Made by a program: the position numbers and the translations under genes. DNA of 64,000 bases from Caulobacter mirabilis (GTDB taxonomy: Bacteria; Pseudomonadota; Alphaproteobacteria; Caulobacterales; Caulobacteraceae): assembly GCF_002749615.1 (NCBI RefSeq), contig NZ_CP024201.1, positions 3,162,001-3,226,000 of the forward strand, read 5' to 3'. Within the stretch, counting starts at the first letter, position 1. Each line of letters starts with the position of its first letter. Shown here one piece after another: positions 7,403 through 16,312 of this stretch. The notes below the pieces were generated by a model. The model did no database searches. It was not told where the DNA came from and worked only from the letters and a program-made list of their open reading frames with translations.

Positions 7403-9322
7403 TCAGAAGGTCGCGGTGATCGTGGCCCGGATGGCGCGGGGCGAGATCGGCCAGATCTCGTCGCGCGAGCCCGCCCACCAGCCGGTCTTGTCGAAGGCGT
7501 TCGACATCATCACGCGCAGCAACACGTCGGCGTCCGCCACCTGCCAGCGCCGGCGGACGCCGACGTTGACCATGAGGTTGCCCGGCGCCCGCAGACTGTT
7601 CCTGGCGTCGACCCAGCGCTCGGCGTCGTAGGTGACATAGGCATCCGCCGACCAGCCGGGCGCGAAGCTCAGGTCCTGCTCCAGGCTGGCCATGGCCCGG
7701 AACTCCGACAGCCCGGCGGGCTTGCCGCCGATCACGCCCGTGCGGACCATGTCGCCCTCGATCTCGGCGTCGAGCCAGAAACCGCCCAGGACGACATTGG
7801 TCCCCGGACGCAGCTGCCCTGCGAGCGACCCCTCCACGCCGCGATGGGTCACCTGGCCCACCGTCCCGAAGGAACCGTCCGCGCGGAAGCCGGTCGTCGG
7901 CTTCGACAGCTCGAACACCGCGCCGGTGAAGGTCAGGCGCTCGGCCAGGGCGACGCGCACCCCGACCTCCCTCTGCTCGGCCTCGACCGGCGGCAGGACT
8001 TCGTTGCGATTGACGGCCGCGGTCGGCGCGACCCCGCTTTCCTCGAGGCCGGTGACCCAGCTGGCGAACAGCGTCGTCTTCGGATTGAGCTTCCAGCTTA
8101 CCGAGGCGTTGTAGAGCCATCGCTCTTCCTGACGTTCGGAATGGGCCCCATCCAGCGCCGTCACGGCCTTTTCGTAGTGCGTGCGATGCGCGCCCATCCG
8201 CAGGGTCAGAGCCTCGCCGGCCGCCAGGTCGTACATCACGCTGGCCGTCGCCTGTTCGACCTGGTCCTGGATCCGCCGCCCGTCATCATGAGGAGCCGGC
8301 GGCCGGCCGTATTCCGGACGACGGGACAGGTCGACCGCCCCGAGATTGACGCGCGCGCCGCCGACCGTCTCCGCGTCCGAGCCGCGCCAGCGCACCGCCC
8401 CGCCGAACCGGTGCGTCAGGGCTCCAGCGGCGACGGTTCGGAACACCCGAGCTTCCATCGAATCCGACACGAACGCCCGCTCCGGCGTCGTGAACAGCGT
8501 CGCCGTCCCGAGGCCGTTCGAGCCGACCCGCAGCAGGGTGTAGTCGGTCTGCTTCGGCGCGTAGGAGGCGCGGAAGGCCGATGCGGCCCAGGCCCAGTCT
8601 CCCGATCCGCCGTCCAGGATGACGCCGCCGGTGATCTCGCGCGATTTGAAGCGGGCCCAGTCCGGGGAGAAGTTCTGACGCTTCATCATCGGCTCGGGCA
8701 GCGTCGGCCCGTCGAGGACGACGCCGTAGTCGCCGCTGTAGGTTCGATCGACCGCGCTCAGCAGCGCTCGGACCCGGAAGGCCTGGGACGGTTCGTAGCG
8801 AGCGACGACGCCTCCTTCGTAGATCGCGCCGCCCATCCCCATCCCCCACTCCGCGTCCGGACGAGCGATGACGTTTGCGCTCAGACCCTTGGTCCCGTCC
8901 TGGCTGACCCACCGACGCGAGACGTCGAGGACGAAGGTCTCGTAGTCGCGGAAGCCGGTCGTCACGCGCCAGCCCGAGGTCCCGACGGTGTCGCGCAGGC
9001 GATAGTCGACCACGCCCGACGGGGACGGATAGTCGAGGCGGGCGCCGCTGGCCCCGACGCGGACGCTGACCCCGTTCAGCACCGTGTCGCTGATCATCCC
9101 GCTACGGACGACGTAGCTGCCTTCGATCCGGTAGGCGCCGGAGTTCTGCAGGTCGAAACCGCGAACGTTGCCTTCGCCATAGAGGCCGACCTGCTCGAGG
9201 CCGATGCGTTCGCCGAAGGCGTCCACCGCCCTTCGCGTGACGCTCTCCTGAGCGATCGCCGGGGCGGCGATCGCCAGGGACAAGGGGGTTAGGACGAGGA
9301 GGCGGGCGTTCGGAATGCGCAT
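7403..9322 (-). CDS. TonB-dependent outer-membrane receptor
   Basis: A 639-residue protein with a cleavable signal (MRIPNARLLVLTPLSLAIAAPAIAQ), a short plug-like N-terminal domain (GEGNVRGFDLQNSGAYRIEG) and a long beta-barrel with alternating aromatic strands. It ends in ...RAIRATITATF, with the terminal Phe needed for barrel insertion. The ligand is unknown. It is shorter than most such receptors because the plug is compact. It is transcribed away from the CadC-like regulator at 9425, with only about 100 bp between, which suggests joint control. Confidence 0.85.
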   Translation of the reverse strand: MRIPNARLLVLTPLSLAIAAPAIAQESVTRRAVDAFGERIGLEQVGLYGEGNVRGFDLQNSGAYRIEGSYVVRSGMISDTVLNGVSVRVGASGARLDYPSPSGVVDYRLRDTVGTSGWRVTTGFRDYETFVLDVSRRWVSQDGTKGLSANVIARPDAEWGMGMGGAIYEGGVVARYEPSQAFRVRALLSAVDRTYSGDYGVVLDGPTLPEPMMKRQNFSPDWARFKSREITGGVILDGGSGDWAWAASAFRASYAPKQTDYTLLRVGSNGLGTATLFTTPERAFVSDSMEARVFRTVAAGALTHRFGGAVRWRGSDAETVGGARVNLGAVDLSRRPEYGRPPAPHDDGRRIQDQVEQATASVMYDLAAGEALTLRMGAHRTHYEKAVTALDGAHSERQEERWLYNASVSWKLNPKTTLFASWVTGLEESGVAPTAAVNRNEVLPPVEAEQREVGVRVALAERLTFTGAVFELSKPTTGFRADGSFGTVGQVTHRGVEGSLAGQLRPGTNVVLGGFWLDAEIEGDMVRTGVIGGKPAGLSEFRAMASLEQDLSFAPGWSADAYVTYDAERWVDARNSLRAPGNLMVNVGVRRRWQVADADVLLRVMMSNAFDKTGWWAGSRDEIWPISPRAIRATITATF

Positions 9323-9424
9323 CGGCGGGTCCCATCAAGATGGCTGGCAATGACCGCCGCGATAGACGAGACTGGCGCCCTGAGAACGAGGGCGGGGGCC
9401 CGATCTTGAGCCGATGATTTTCCG

Positions 9425-11521
9425 ATGAACGACCTGTCAGCTCTGCTTCGCAGGCCGATCGAACTGGTGTCCGAACCGCCGTTCCAGCTCGGGACGGGCA
9501 TGGTCCATCCCGCCTCTCTCGAGGTGGTCTGGCCCGACGGCGGTTGCAAGCTCGAACCCCGGGTGATGCAGGTTCTGGTTGCTCTGAATCATCGGCGCGG
9601 CGCTCCGCTCAGCCGCGAGGACCTGTCTCAGCTCTGCTGGGGCGGGCGCGTCGTCGGCGACGACGCCCTGGTGCGCTGCATCGTCAAGCTGAGAAAGGCG
9701 TTTCAACGCGACCCGGCCGTGGAGATCGGCAGCATCCCCAAGATCGGCTACCGGCTACGTCTCCTATCCGTCGCTCCCGGGACGACGGAGACCGAGATGA
9801 CGCCGTCGCCGACGCCCGCGCCTCGTCCCGACGGACGCCCCTCCCCCTGGGTCCTGGCTGGCGGCGGCGTCGCGATCGCCGCGCTGCTCGTCGGCGCGTT
9901 CGTCGTGATGCAGCCGCCGCGCGCGCTCGCCACCGGGACCGTACGCCCCCTGACCTCTGAGCCCGGGGTCGAGAACCACCCCGCCCTTTCGCCGGACGGC
10001 CGCCTGATCGCCTACGCAGGCGGCGACGGCCTCGGCGGCCAAAAGGATATCTTCTTACGAGGCGTCGCCGACGGCACGCCGATCCGGTTGACCAGCGCGG
10101 CCCAGGACGAACAGGCTCCCGCCTGGTCGCCGGACGGCCGCCGCATCGCCTTCGTCCGCCGGGTCACGGACGCGCCATGCGAGATCCTGGTCGCGCCGGT
10201 TCCGCAAGGCGAGCCGCGCGTCGTCGGGCGTTGCGCGGTCGAGGCCGTGACACGCCTGGCCTGGACCCGGGGCGGCGAACTGCTGCTGTCCGACCGACCC
10301 ACGCGCAACGCCGTACGGCGCATCAGGGCCCTGAACCCCGACACCGGCCAGATGCGGGAGGTCACTTCGCCCCCCGCCGACAGCCTGGGCGACGGCGATC
10401 CCATCGTCTCGCACCGCGGCGACCAGCTGGTCTTCCGCCGTCTGTTCTCCTACGGCGTGGGCGATCTCTATACGGCCAAGGTCTCGGGAAGCGGACAGCG
10501 GCGGCTCACGCGCGACGGCTGGAAGGCCCTGGGCTACACCTTCACCGCCGACGATCGGACCGTCGTGTTTTCGAGCAACCGCGGCGGCGATTCCGGCCTG
10601 TGGTCGGTGGACGTCAAACGCCCGACCAAGCCCGTTCGCCTGAGCGTGGGCCTTCTCGATTTCGGCCGGCTGTCCGCCGACGAGCACGGCCTGCTGGCCG
10701 TCGAGGCCACCGACTACCGATCCAACCTGTTCGCCTGGCGCGCGGGCGCCGCGCCGGTCCCTCTGACCGAGAGCTCCAGCAACGACTGGGACCCTGACCT
10801 GTCCTCGACCGGCCGGCTGACCTTCGTCTCCGATCAGAGCGGCGGCCCGGAGGTCTGGATCAAGCGCGGCGACGGCGCGCCGACGCGGCTGACGGAGCTG
10901 AAGGCCAACTCGGTGTTCTCCGCTCGCTGGTCGCCCGACGGTCAGCGCATCGCCTTCATCGCCGCACGCGAGCGTCGCACCGACGTCTATGTGATCAACG
11001 CCGACGGCTCAGGCCTTCGAAAGCTCACCTCGGACGGCGCGACGCGAGACGAACTGGCTTGGGACGCGAATGGCGACATCGTCGCACCCACCCTGAGAAA
11101 CGCTGGCTGGCGAGCCGAGCGGGTCGACTCTCGCGGACGGATCTCGGCCGTTCCGAACAGCGCCGGGGTTCAGATCATCAAGAACGCGGGCGGGGGGAGC
11201 CTCTACGCGCTGAAGCGGGACGACGATCGGCTTTGGCGCCTCGGCCCGGACGGCGCCATCCTCGCCGCGCCGCTGGTCCGCATCAATCGCGAGGCGGCAT
11301 GGGCGCCGGCAGGCGACGGCGTCTACCAGCTGGCCGGGGCGCCCGGCGGCGACTCCGTTCTGCGCCTTACGTCCTGGTCGGGCGCGGTGCGCGATGTTCA
11401 ATCGCTCGGAAGGTTCAGCCTGAAGAACAGCCTCGCCGTCTCCCCCGCCGGGGACATCGTCGCCGCCAGGGTGGTTCGCGAAGAGGCGGACCTGCGGGCC
11501 ATTCGGCTGGCGCGTCAGTGA
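9425..11521 (+). CDS. CadC-like transmembrane regulator with TolB-type beta-propeller sensor
   Basis: A 698-residue protein with three parts. An OmpR/PhoB-type winged helix lies at about residues 35-115 (LEPRVMQVLVALNHRRGAPLSREDL ... GYRLRL region). One membrane helix lies at about 139-161 (WVLAGGGVAIAALLVGAFVV). A periplasmic TolB/PD40 beta-propeller follows, with repeated blades such as HPALSPDGRLIAYAGG, APAWSPDGRRIAFVRR and ARWSPDGQRIAFIA. No kinase or receiver domain is present, so it is a one-component membrane sensor like CadC/ToxR. It probably controls the divergent TonB receptor gene. Confidence 0.85.
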   Translation: MNDLSALLRRPIELVSEPPFQLGTGMVHPASLEVVWPDGGCKLEPRVMQVLVALNHRRGAPLSREDLSQLCWGGRVVGDDALVRCIVKLRKAFQRDPAVEIGSIPKIGYRLRLLSVAPGTTETEMTPSPTPAPRPDGRPSPWVLAGGGVAIAALLVGAFVVMQPPRALATGTVRPLTSEPGVENHPALSPDGRLIAYAGGDGLGGQKDIFLRGVADGTPIRLTSAAQDEQAPAWSPDGRRIAFVRRVTDAPCEILVAPVPQGEPRVVGRCAVEAVTRLAWTRGGELLLSDRPTRNAVRRIRALNPDTGQMREVTSPPADSLGDGDPIVSHRGDQLVFRRLFSYGVGDLYTAKVSGSGQRRLTRDGWKALGYTFTADDRTVVFSSNRGGDSGLWSVDVKRPTKPVRLSVGLLDFGRLSADEHGLLAVEATDYRSNLFAWRAGAAPVPLTESSSNDWDPDLSSTGRLTFVSDQSGGPEVWIKRGDGAPTRLTELKANSVFSARWSPDGQRIAFIAARERRTDVYVINADGSGLRKLTSDGATRDELAWDANGDIVAPTLRNAGWRAERVDSRGRISAVPNSAGVQIIKNAGGGSLYALKRDDDRLWRLGPDGAILAAPLVRINREAAWAPAGDGVYQLAGAPGGDSVLRLTSWSGAVRDVQSLGRFSLKNSLAVSPAGDIVAARVVREEADLRAIRLARQ

Positions 11522-11540
11522 CGCCGGCCTGACGTCGCCC

Positions 11541-11990
11541 CTAGCCCGCCCGCAGCACCGTGCGGATCGCGAAGCTGGAGTGGATCCGCACCACGCCCGG
11601 CAGGCGGGAGAGGATGTCCTTGTGGATGGCCTCGTAATCGGCGGTGCTGCGCGCCACGGCCCGCAGGATGTAGTCGGCGTCGCCGGTCATCAGGAAGCAC
11701 TCGACGATCTCGGGATGCTGGCGCACGGCCTGTTCGAAGCGGTTGAGGAAGTCCTCGGTCTGCTTCTCCAGGGTGATGCGGACGATGGCGACGACGCCTT
11801 GCTCCTCCGCGCCCTCCGCGATCAGCGCGACGTAGCCGCGGATCACCCCGCCCTCCTCCAGCAGCCGCACCCGACGCAGGCAGGCCGAGGGCGACAGCCC
11901 GACCTGGGCGGCCAGCTCGTTGTTCGGGATTCGCCCGTTCACCCGCAGGAGGCCTAGGATCTTCCGGTCGAGCGCGTCGAGAGACTGCAT
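11541..11990 (-). CDS. Lrp/AsnC family transcriptional regulator
   Basis: A 149-residue regulator. The N-terminal HTH (LDALDRKILGLLRVNGRIPNNELAAQVGLS, with PSACLRRVRLLEEGGVIRGY) is followed by a RAM ligand-binding domain containing GDADYILRAVARSTADYEAI. It faces the alr-dadA-ridA operon across 136 bp. In many proteobacteria an Lrp-type protein activates the dad operon in response to L- or D-alanine, so that role is likely here. The family is certain; the ligand is inferred. Confidence 0.92.
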   Translation of the reverse strand: MQSLDALDRKILGLLRVNGRIPNNELAAQVGLSPSACLRRVRLLEEGGVIRGYVALIAEGAEEQGVVAIVRITLEKQTEDFLNRFEQAVRQHPEIVECFLMTGDADYILRAVARSTADYEAIHKDILSRLPGVVRIHSSFAIRTVLRAG

Positions 11991-12126
11991 GATCGGTCTT
12001 TCTCGTAGAATTTTGTTCCGCGAAACTTAGAGCATTGGCACGATCGTTCGTCGATAGGTCAGACATTCGAACATCCTGCGGCCTACTGTGCGGCGTCCGG
12101 CGAACCGGCCGGCGGCGGAGACCGCG

Positions 12127-13242
12127 ATGCCCTGCACCGACGATCGCAACAGCGCCGGCCGCCTGACCGTCGACCTGGACGCGCTGGTCCGGAACTACCG
12201 CGCCATCGCCGCCCGCACGGCCCCCGTTCCGGTCGCAGCGGTGGTCAAGGCCGACGCCTATGGCCTGGGGGCCGCCCCCATCGCCGCCGCCCTGGCCGCC
12301 GCCGGCTGCCGCCACTTCTTCGTCGCCCATCTGCTCGAGGCCCGACGGCTGAAGGACCGCCTGCCAAACGACGCGGACCTGTTCGTGCTCAACGGCCTGA
12401 CGCCCGGCGCCGAGGCCGAGGCCGCCGATCTGGGCGTGATCCCGGTGCTCAACACCCTGCCCCAGGTCCGCGCCTGGACGGCGCTGGCCGCCGAGCGCGG
12501 CGGCGTCCTTCCGGCGGCGATCCAGCTGGACAGCGGCATGTCGCGCCTGGGCCTTGCGCCCGCCGAGCTCGACGCCCTTCTGGCCGAGCCCGTGCTGCTG
12601 TCCCGCCTCGACCTGCGCCTGGTCATGAGCCACCTGGCCTGCGGCGACGCGGCCGATGGCGTGGCGAGCGCCGAACAGCTGGCCGCCTTCCTGACCCAGG
12701 CCGACCGCCTGCCGACCGCGCCCCGGTCGCTGAGCAACTCGGCCGGCAGCTTCCTGGACGCCCGCTTCCACTTCGACCTGGTCCGTCCGGGGCTGGCCCT
12801 CTACGGCGCAGAGCCGCACGAGGTCCCCGGCCGGGCGCTGGAGCCGGTCGTTTCGCTGCAGGCGCGGATCATCCAGCTGCGCGAAGTCCCGGCCGGCGCC
12901 CGGATCGGCTACGGCTACAGCTTCGAGGCCCCCCGCCCGATGCGGCTGGCCACCATCGGCATCGGCTACGCCGACGGCTGGCCCCGCGCGCTGAGCAACC
13001 GGGGCGCCGCCTGGCGGGGCGAGGCTCGCCTGCCGATCGTCGGCCGCGTGTCGATGGACAGCACCATCCTGGACATCTCCGCCCTGCCCGCCGACGCGCT
13101 GGTTGAGGGCGACGACGTCGAGCTGATCGGCCTGCATCAGTCGCTGGACGCCGTCGCGGCCGCGGCCGGCTCGATCACCCACGAGATCCTGACGGGCCTC
13201 GGCCCGCGTCTGCATCGCAGCTATCACGGAACCCAGTCATGA
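12127..13242 (+). CDS. alr: Alanine racemase (catabolic, DadX type)
   Basis: A 371-residue PLP-dependent racemase interconverting L- and D-alanine. It has [10 protein letters not shown] with the PLP lysine (Lys41), SGMSRLG, NSAGSF, and the second catalytic Tyr region [10 protein letters not shown], then [15 protein letters not shown] chose the ATG at 12127, preceded by GGAG; an ATG at 12088 would add 13 atypical residues. The stop overlaps dadA by 4 bp (ATGA). Coupling to dadA and ridA points to catabolism of alanine more than to cell-wall supply, although it could serve both. Confidence 0.93.
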   Translation: MPCTDDRNSAGRLTVDLDALVRNYRAIAARTAPVPVAAVVKADAYGLGAAPIAAALAAAGCRHFFVAHLLEARRLKDRLPNDADLFVLNGLTPGAEAEAADLGVIPVLNTLPQVRAWTALAAERGGVLPAAIQLDSGMSRLGLAPAELDALLAEPVLLSRLDLRLVMSHLACGDAADGVASAEQLAAFLTQADRLPTAPRSLSNSAGSFLDARFHFDLVRPGLALYGAEPHEVPGRALEPVVSLQARIIQLREVPAGARIGYGYSFEAPRPMRLATIGIGYADGWPRALSNRGAAWRGEARLPIVGRVSMDSTILDISALPADALVEGDDVELIGLHQSLDAVAAAAGSITHEILTGLGPRLHRSYHGTQS

Positions 13243-14495
13243 AGGTCGCGGTCCTCGGAAGCGGCGTCGTCGGCGTCACGACGGCCTACTATCTCGCCAA
13301 GGCGGGCCACGAGGTGACGGTCGTCGACCGTCAGCCCGGCCCGGCGCTGGAGACCAGCTTCGCCAACGCCGGCGAGATCTCGCCCGGCTACGCCTCGCCC
13401 TGGGCCGCCCCCGGCATCCCGATGAAGGCGATCAAGTGGCTGATGATGCGGCACGCGCCGCTGATCCTGCGGCCCGCCTTCGACGCCGACACGCTGGGCT
13501 GGCTGTTCGCCATGCTCGGCAACTGCACCCAGGCCCGCTACGCCGTGAACAAGGCGCGGATGGTCCGGGTCGCCGAATACAGCCGCGAGCGGCTGATCGA
13601 CCTGCGCGCCGAGCTGGGCCTGGACTACGACCAGCGCATGCAGGGCACCCTGCAGCTGTTCCGCACCCAGGCCCAGATGGACGGCATCGGCAAGGACGTC
13701 GAGGTGCTGCGCGGCATCGGCGTGCCGTTCGAGGTGCTGGACAAGGCCGGGGCGATCCGCGCCGAACCGGGCCTGGCCAAGGCGGACGACGACTTCGTCG
13801 GCGGCCTGCGCCTGCCGCTGGACGAGACCGGCGACTGCTTCAAGTTCACGGGCGCCCTGACCGAGCGAGCCAGGGCCCTGGGCGTCGACTTCCAGTTCGA
13901 GAACGCCATCGCCGCCATCGAGCATGACGGCCGGGCGGTCACCGGCGTGCGCACCGCCCGCAGCTTGGTCACGGCCGACCGCTATGTCGTCGCCCTGGGC
14001 AGCTTCTCGCCGAAACTGGTGCGATCGCTGGGTCTGCGCCTGCCGGTCTATCCGGTGAAAGGCTACTCAATCACCGCGCCGATCGTCGACGCCGACCGCG
14101 CGCCGGTGTCGACCCTGCTGGACGAGACCTACAAGGTGGCGATCACCCGCCTGGGCGACCGCATCCGCGTCGGCGGCATGGCCGAGATCTCCGGCTACAA
14201 CAACAACCTGCCCCTGGCCCGCCGCGCGACCCTGGAGCGGTCGGTCGGCAGCCTGTTCCCCGGCGCCGGCGACCTGAAGGCGGCCAGCTTCTGGTCCGGC
14301 CTGCGCCCGATGACCCCAGACAGCACCCCGGTGATCGGCGGCACGCCGCTGCCCAACCTGTTCCTGAACACCGGCCACGGCACCCTGGGCTGGACCATGG
14401 CCTGCGGCTCGGGCCAGCTGATGGCCGACCTCGTCAGCGGCCGCGAGCCGGCGATCCGCGCAGACGACCTTTCCATCGCCCGCTACGGGCGTTAG
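13239..14495 (+). CDS. dadA: D-amino-acid dehydrogenase, small subunit type
   Basis: A 418-residue FAD protein. It opens with the GxGxxG dinucleotide fold ([19 protein letters not shown]), then [22 protein letters not shown], a stretch typical of DadA. Toward the end is [17 protein letters not shown], then [14 protein letters not shown]. It oxidises D-alanine to pyruvate and ammonia, passing electrons to the respiratory chain at the inner membrane. Translation is coupled to alr by a 4-bp overlap, and ridA follows 49 bp later. Confidence 0.94.
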   Translation: MKVAVLGSGVVGVTTAYYLAKAGHEVTVVDRQPGPALETSFANAGEISPGYASPWAAPGIPMKAIKWLMMRHAPLILRPAFDADTLGWLFAMLGNCTQARYAVNKARMVRVAEYSRERLIDLRAELGLDYDQRMQGTLQLFRTQAQMDGIGKDVEVLRGIGVPFEVLDKAGAIRAEPGLAKADDDFVGGLRLPLDETGDCFKFTGALTERARALGVDFQFENAIAAIEHDGRAVTGVRTARSLVTADRYVVALGSFSPKLVRSLGLRLPVYPVKGYSITAPIVDADRAPVSTLLDETYKVAITRLGDRIRVGGMAEISGYNNNLPLARRATLERSVGSLFPGAGDLKAASFWSGLRPMTPDSTPVIGGTPLPNLFLNTGHGTLGWTMACGSGQLMADLVSGREPAIRADDLSIARYGR

Positions 14496-14544
14496 CAGCT
14501 ATCCAGACTCCCTCGCCAACCCACTCCAGACGAGAAGACAGAAG

Positions 14545-14889
14545 ATGACCATCACCCGCCTTCACTCCGGTCCGCGCATGAGCCAGGCCGTGATCCACGG
14601 CGACACCGTCTACCTCGCCGGCCAGGTCGGCGCGCCGGGCGCCAGCGTCACCGACCAGACCAAGGCCATCCTGGCCCAGATCGAGGCCCTGCTGGCCGAG
14701 GCGGGCAGCGAGAAGTCGAAGATTCTGTCGGCCACCATCTGGCTGGCCGACATGGCCGACTTCGCCGAGATGAACGTCGTCTGGGACGCCTGGGTCGACG
14801 GCAAGGACGCCCCGGCCCGCGCCACCGGCGAAGCCAAGCTGGCCACCCCGGCCTACAAGGTCGAGATCATCGTCGTCGCCGCCCGCTAA
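14545..14889 (+). CDS. RidA family imine/enamine deaminase
   Basis: A 114-residue YjgF/YER057c/UK114 protein. It has YLAGQVG near the N-terminus, MNVVWDAWVDGKDAPARATGE with the conserved Arg that holds the substrate carboxylate, and the closing VEIIVVAAR. Family members hydrolyse reactive 2-aminoacrylate or iminopropionate to keto acids. Iminopropionate is the direct product of DadA acting on D-alanine, so the pairing makes chemical sense. Last gene of the operon; a strong terminator follows 25 bp later. Confidence 0.93.
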   Translation: MTITRLHSGPRMSQAVIHGDTVYLAGQVGAPGASVTDQTKAILAQIEALLAEAGSEKSKILSATIWLADMADFAEMNVVWDAWVDGKDAPARATGEAKLATPAYKVEIIVVAAR

Positions 14890-14913
14890 GGGCGTTCCGG
14901 GACGCCAAATGCG

Positions 14914-14947
14914 AAAGCCCCTCCTCCGTCGCCGGAAGAGGGGCTTT
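14914..14947 (+). terminator. Rho-independent terminator of the alr-dadA-ridA operon
   Basis: Perfect 10-bp stem AAAGCCCCTC / GAGGGGCTTT with a 14-nt loop, followed by further Ts. The A-tract on the left arm means it can also serve the convergent gene at 14972-15538 on the minus strand. Confidence 0.88.
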
Positions 14948-14971
14948 TTCTTGCGGACGCCGTCGTGGTCC

Positions 14972-15538
14972 TCAGGACGCGGGCGGCGCGGCGATCGGCA
15001 CCGGGATCTCGGCGTCGGCGTCGACGTAGACGGTGATCACCTGGCCCTTCTTGATCTCGATGTCCTTGCCCTTCTTGAGCAGACCGAGCGGGCCGAACAG
15101 GACGGTCAGGGCCACGGTCGTGCCGACACGGCTGTCGCCCTCGCCGCCCTTCTGGCCGCGCAGGCGGATTCGGGTCTCGCCGACACGCAGGTAGTCGATG
15201 CGGACGCTCAGCTCGCCGGCCTGGCCCATCATCTTGCGCTTCTCGGCGTGAGTGACTTCGCCGGCGCCGCGATAGCCGGGCTTCAGCGACAGGCCGCCGG
15301 CCAACGGCACGCTGTCGTCGAGGCTGAGCGAAAAGCGATCGCCCTCGGCGGCGCTCTTGGACGACAGGTCGTCCTCGAACCGCATGCGCAGTTCCGTGCC
15401 TTCCGGAATGACGACGGTCTGAACCGCCGGCGCCGCGACCGGCGCAGGCGCGACGGCCGATGCGGCTTCGACGGCCAGCACGGCCGTCGGCATGGCGAGC
15501 AGACAGGCTGCCGCCAGCAAGGTGGTCTTGAAGTTCAT
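14972..15538 (-). CDS. Hypothetical exported protein
   Basis: A 188-residue protein with a clear signal peptide (MNFKTTLLAAACLLAMPTAVLA). The mature part is Ala/Pro/Val-rich to about residue 45, then beta-rich: PEGTELRMRFEDDLSSKSA, GLSLKPGYRGAGEVTHAE, VRIDYLRVGETRIRLRGQKGG, and a Gly/Leu hydrophobic stretch (ALTVLFGPLGLLKKGKDIEI) before KGQVITVYVDADAEI. The pattern recalls small periplasmic or surface-associated proteins, but I do not recognise a named family. Stand-alone gene. Confidence 0.75.
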   Translation of the reverse strand: MNFKTTLLAAACLLAMPTAVLAVEAASAVAPAPVAAPAVQTVVIPEGTELRMRFEDDLSSKSAAEGDRFSLSLDDSVPLAGGLSLKPGYRGAGEVTHAEKRKMMGQAGELSVRIDYLRVGETRIRLRGQKGGEGDSRVGTTVALTVLFGPLGLLKKGKDIEIKKGQVITVYVDADAEIPVPIAAPPAS

Positions 15539-15613
15539 ATGGCTCCCCCCGAGCGTTGAACTCCCCGTGTCGCATCTTCGACCCTCGCCGTCCAGCGCGG
15601 CGGGCCGCCGCTC

Positions 15614-16312
15614 CTACCGGCCGCCGGCGGCGGCCAGGATTGCTCCGATCTCGGAGAATTCCTGATCCCGGGCGTGGCGCAGCGGAGTCACCCCGTCGCG
15701 GTCGGCCAGGTTCGAGTCCGCCCCCGCGTCGATCAGGAGCCGGACGATGCGCTGGTGGCGCTCGCCGCCGTCGCCGAGGATCACCGCCTCGATCAGCGCG
15801 GTCCAGCCCAGGTTGTTGACATGGTCGACGTCCACGCCGGCCGCGATCAAGGTCCGCACGGTCTCGACATGTCCCCTTTCCGCCGCCGGGATCAGGGCCG
15901 TGCCGCCGTAGCGGTTGGTGCTCTTGAGATCCGCGCCGTGGGCAAGGGTCAGCTTCAGGATCTCGAGACGCCCCCGCGCGCCGGCGTAGAGGTAGGGGCT
16001 GTCCTGGATGTGGTCCTTGGCGTTCACGTCGGCGCCGGCCTCGATCAGGATCCGGGCCGCCTCGACCTGGTCCCCGTGCGTCGCGACCAGCAACGCGGTT
16101 CGACCCTGGCCGTCGCGCGCGTCGATCGGCGCCCCGCCAGCGAGGAGCGTTCGGATGGCCGCCGCATCGCCCTTGGCGGCGGCTTCATGGAGTGTCGCGG
16201 ACGAGGTCATCTCCCTGCCACAGGCTGAAAGCGGATAGGCGACCAGGCCAAGCAAGGCCGAGGCCAGCAGCGTCACGGTCCTGCGCGTGCGGCGGACCGG
16301 TCGCGCCGTCAC
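15614..16312 (-). CDS. Ankyrin-repeat lipoprotein
   Basis: A 232-residue protein. The N-terminal signal ends in a lipobox (LVAYPLSACG, Cys about residue 31), so it is probably a lipoprotein. About five ankyrin repeats follow: ATLHEAAAKGDAAAIRTLL, GRTALLVATHGDQVEAARIL, DSPYLYAGARGRLEILKLTL, GTALIPAAERGHVETVRTL, and WTALIEAVILG with an insertion. Ankyrin stacks bind proteins; the partner is unknown. The start codon overlaps the upstream amidohydrolase stop by 4 bp, so the two are translationally coupled. Confidence 0.85.
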   Translation of the reverse strand: MTARPVRRTRRTVTLLASALLGLVAYPLSACGREMTSSATLHEAAAKGDAAAIRTLLAGGAPIDARDGQGRTALLVATHGDQVEAARILIEAGADVNAKDHIQDSPYLYAGARGRLEILKLTLAHGADLKSTNRYGGTALIPAAERGHVETVRTLIAAGVDVDHVNNLGWTALIEAVILGDGGERHQRIVRLLIDAGADSNLADRDGVTPLRHARDQEFSEIGAILAAAGGR

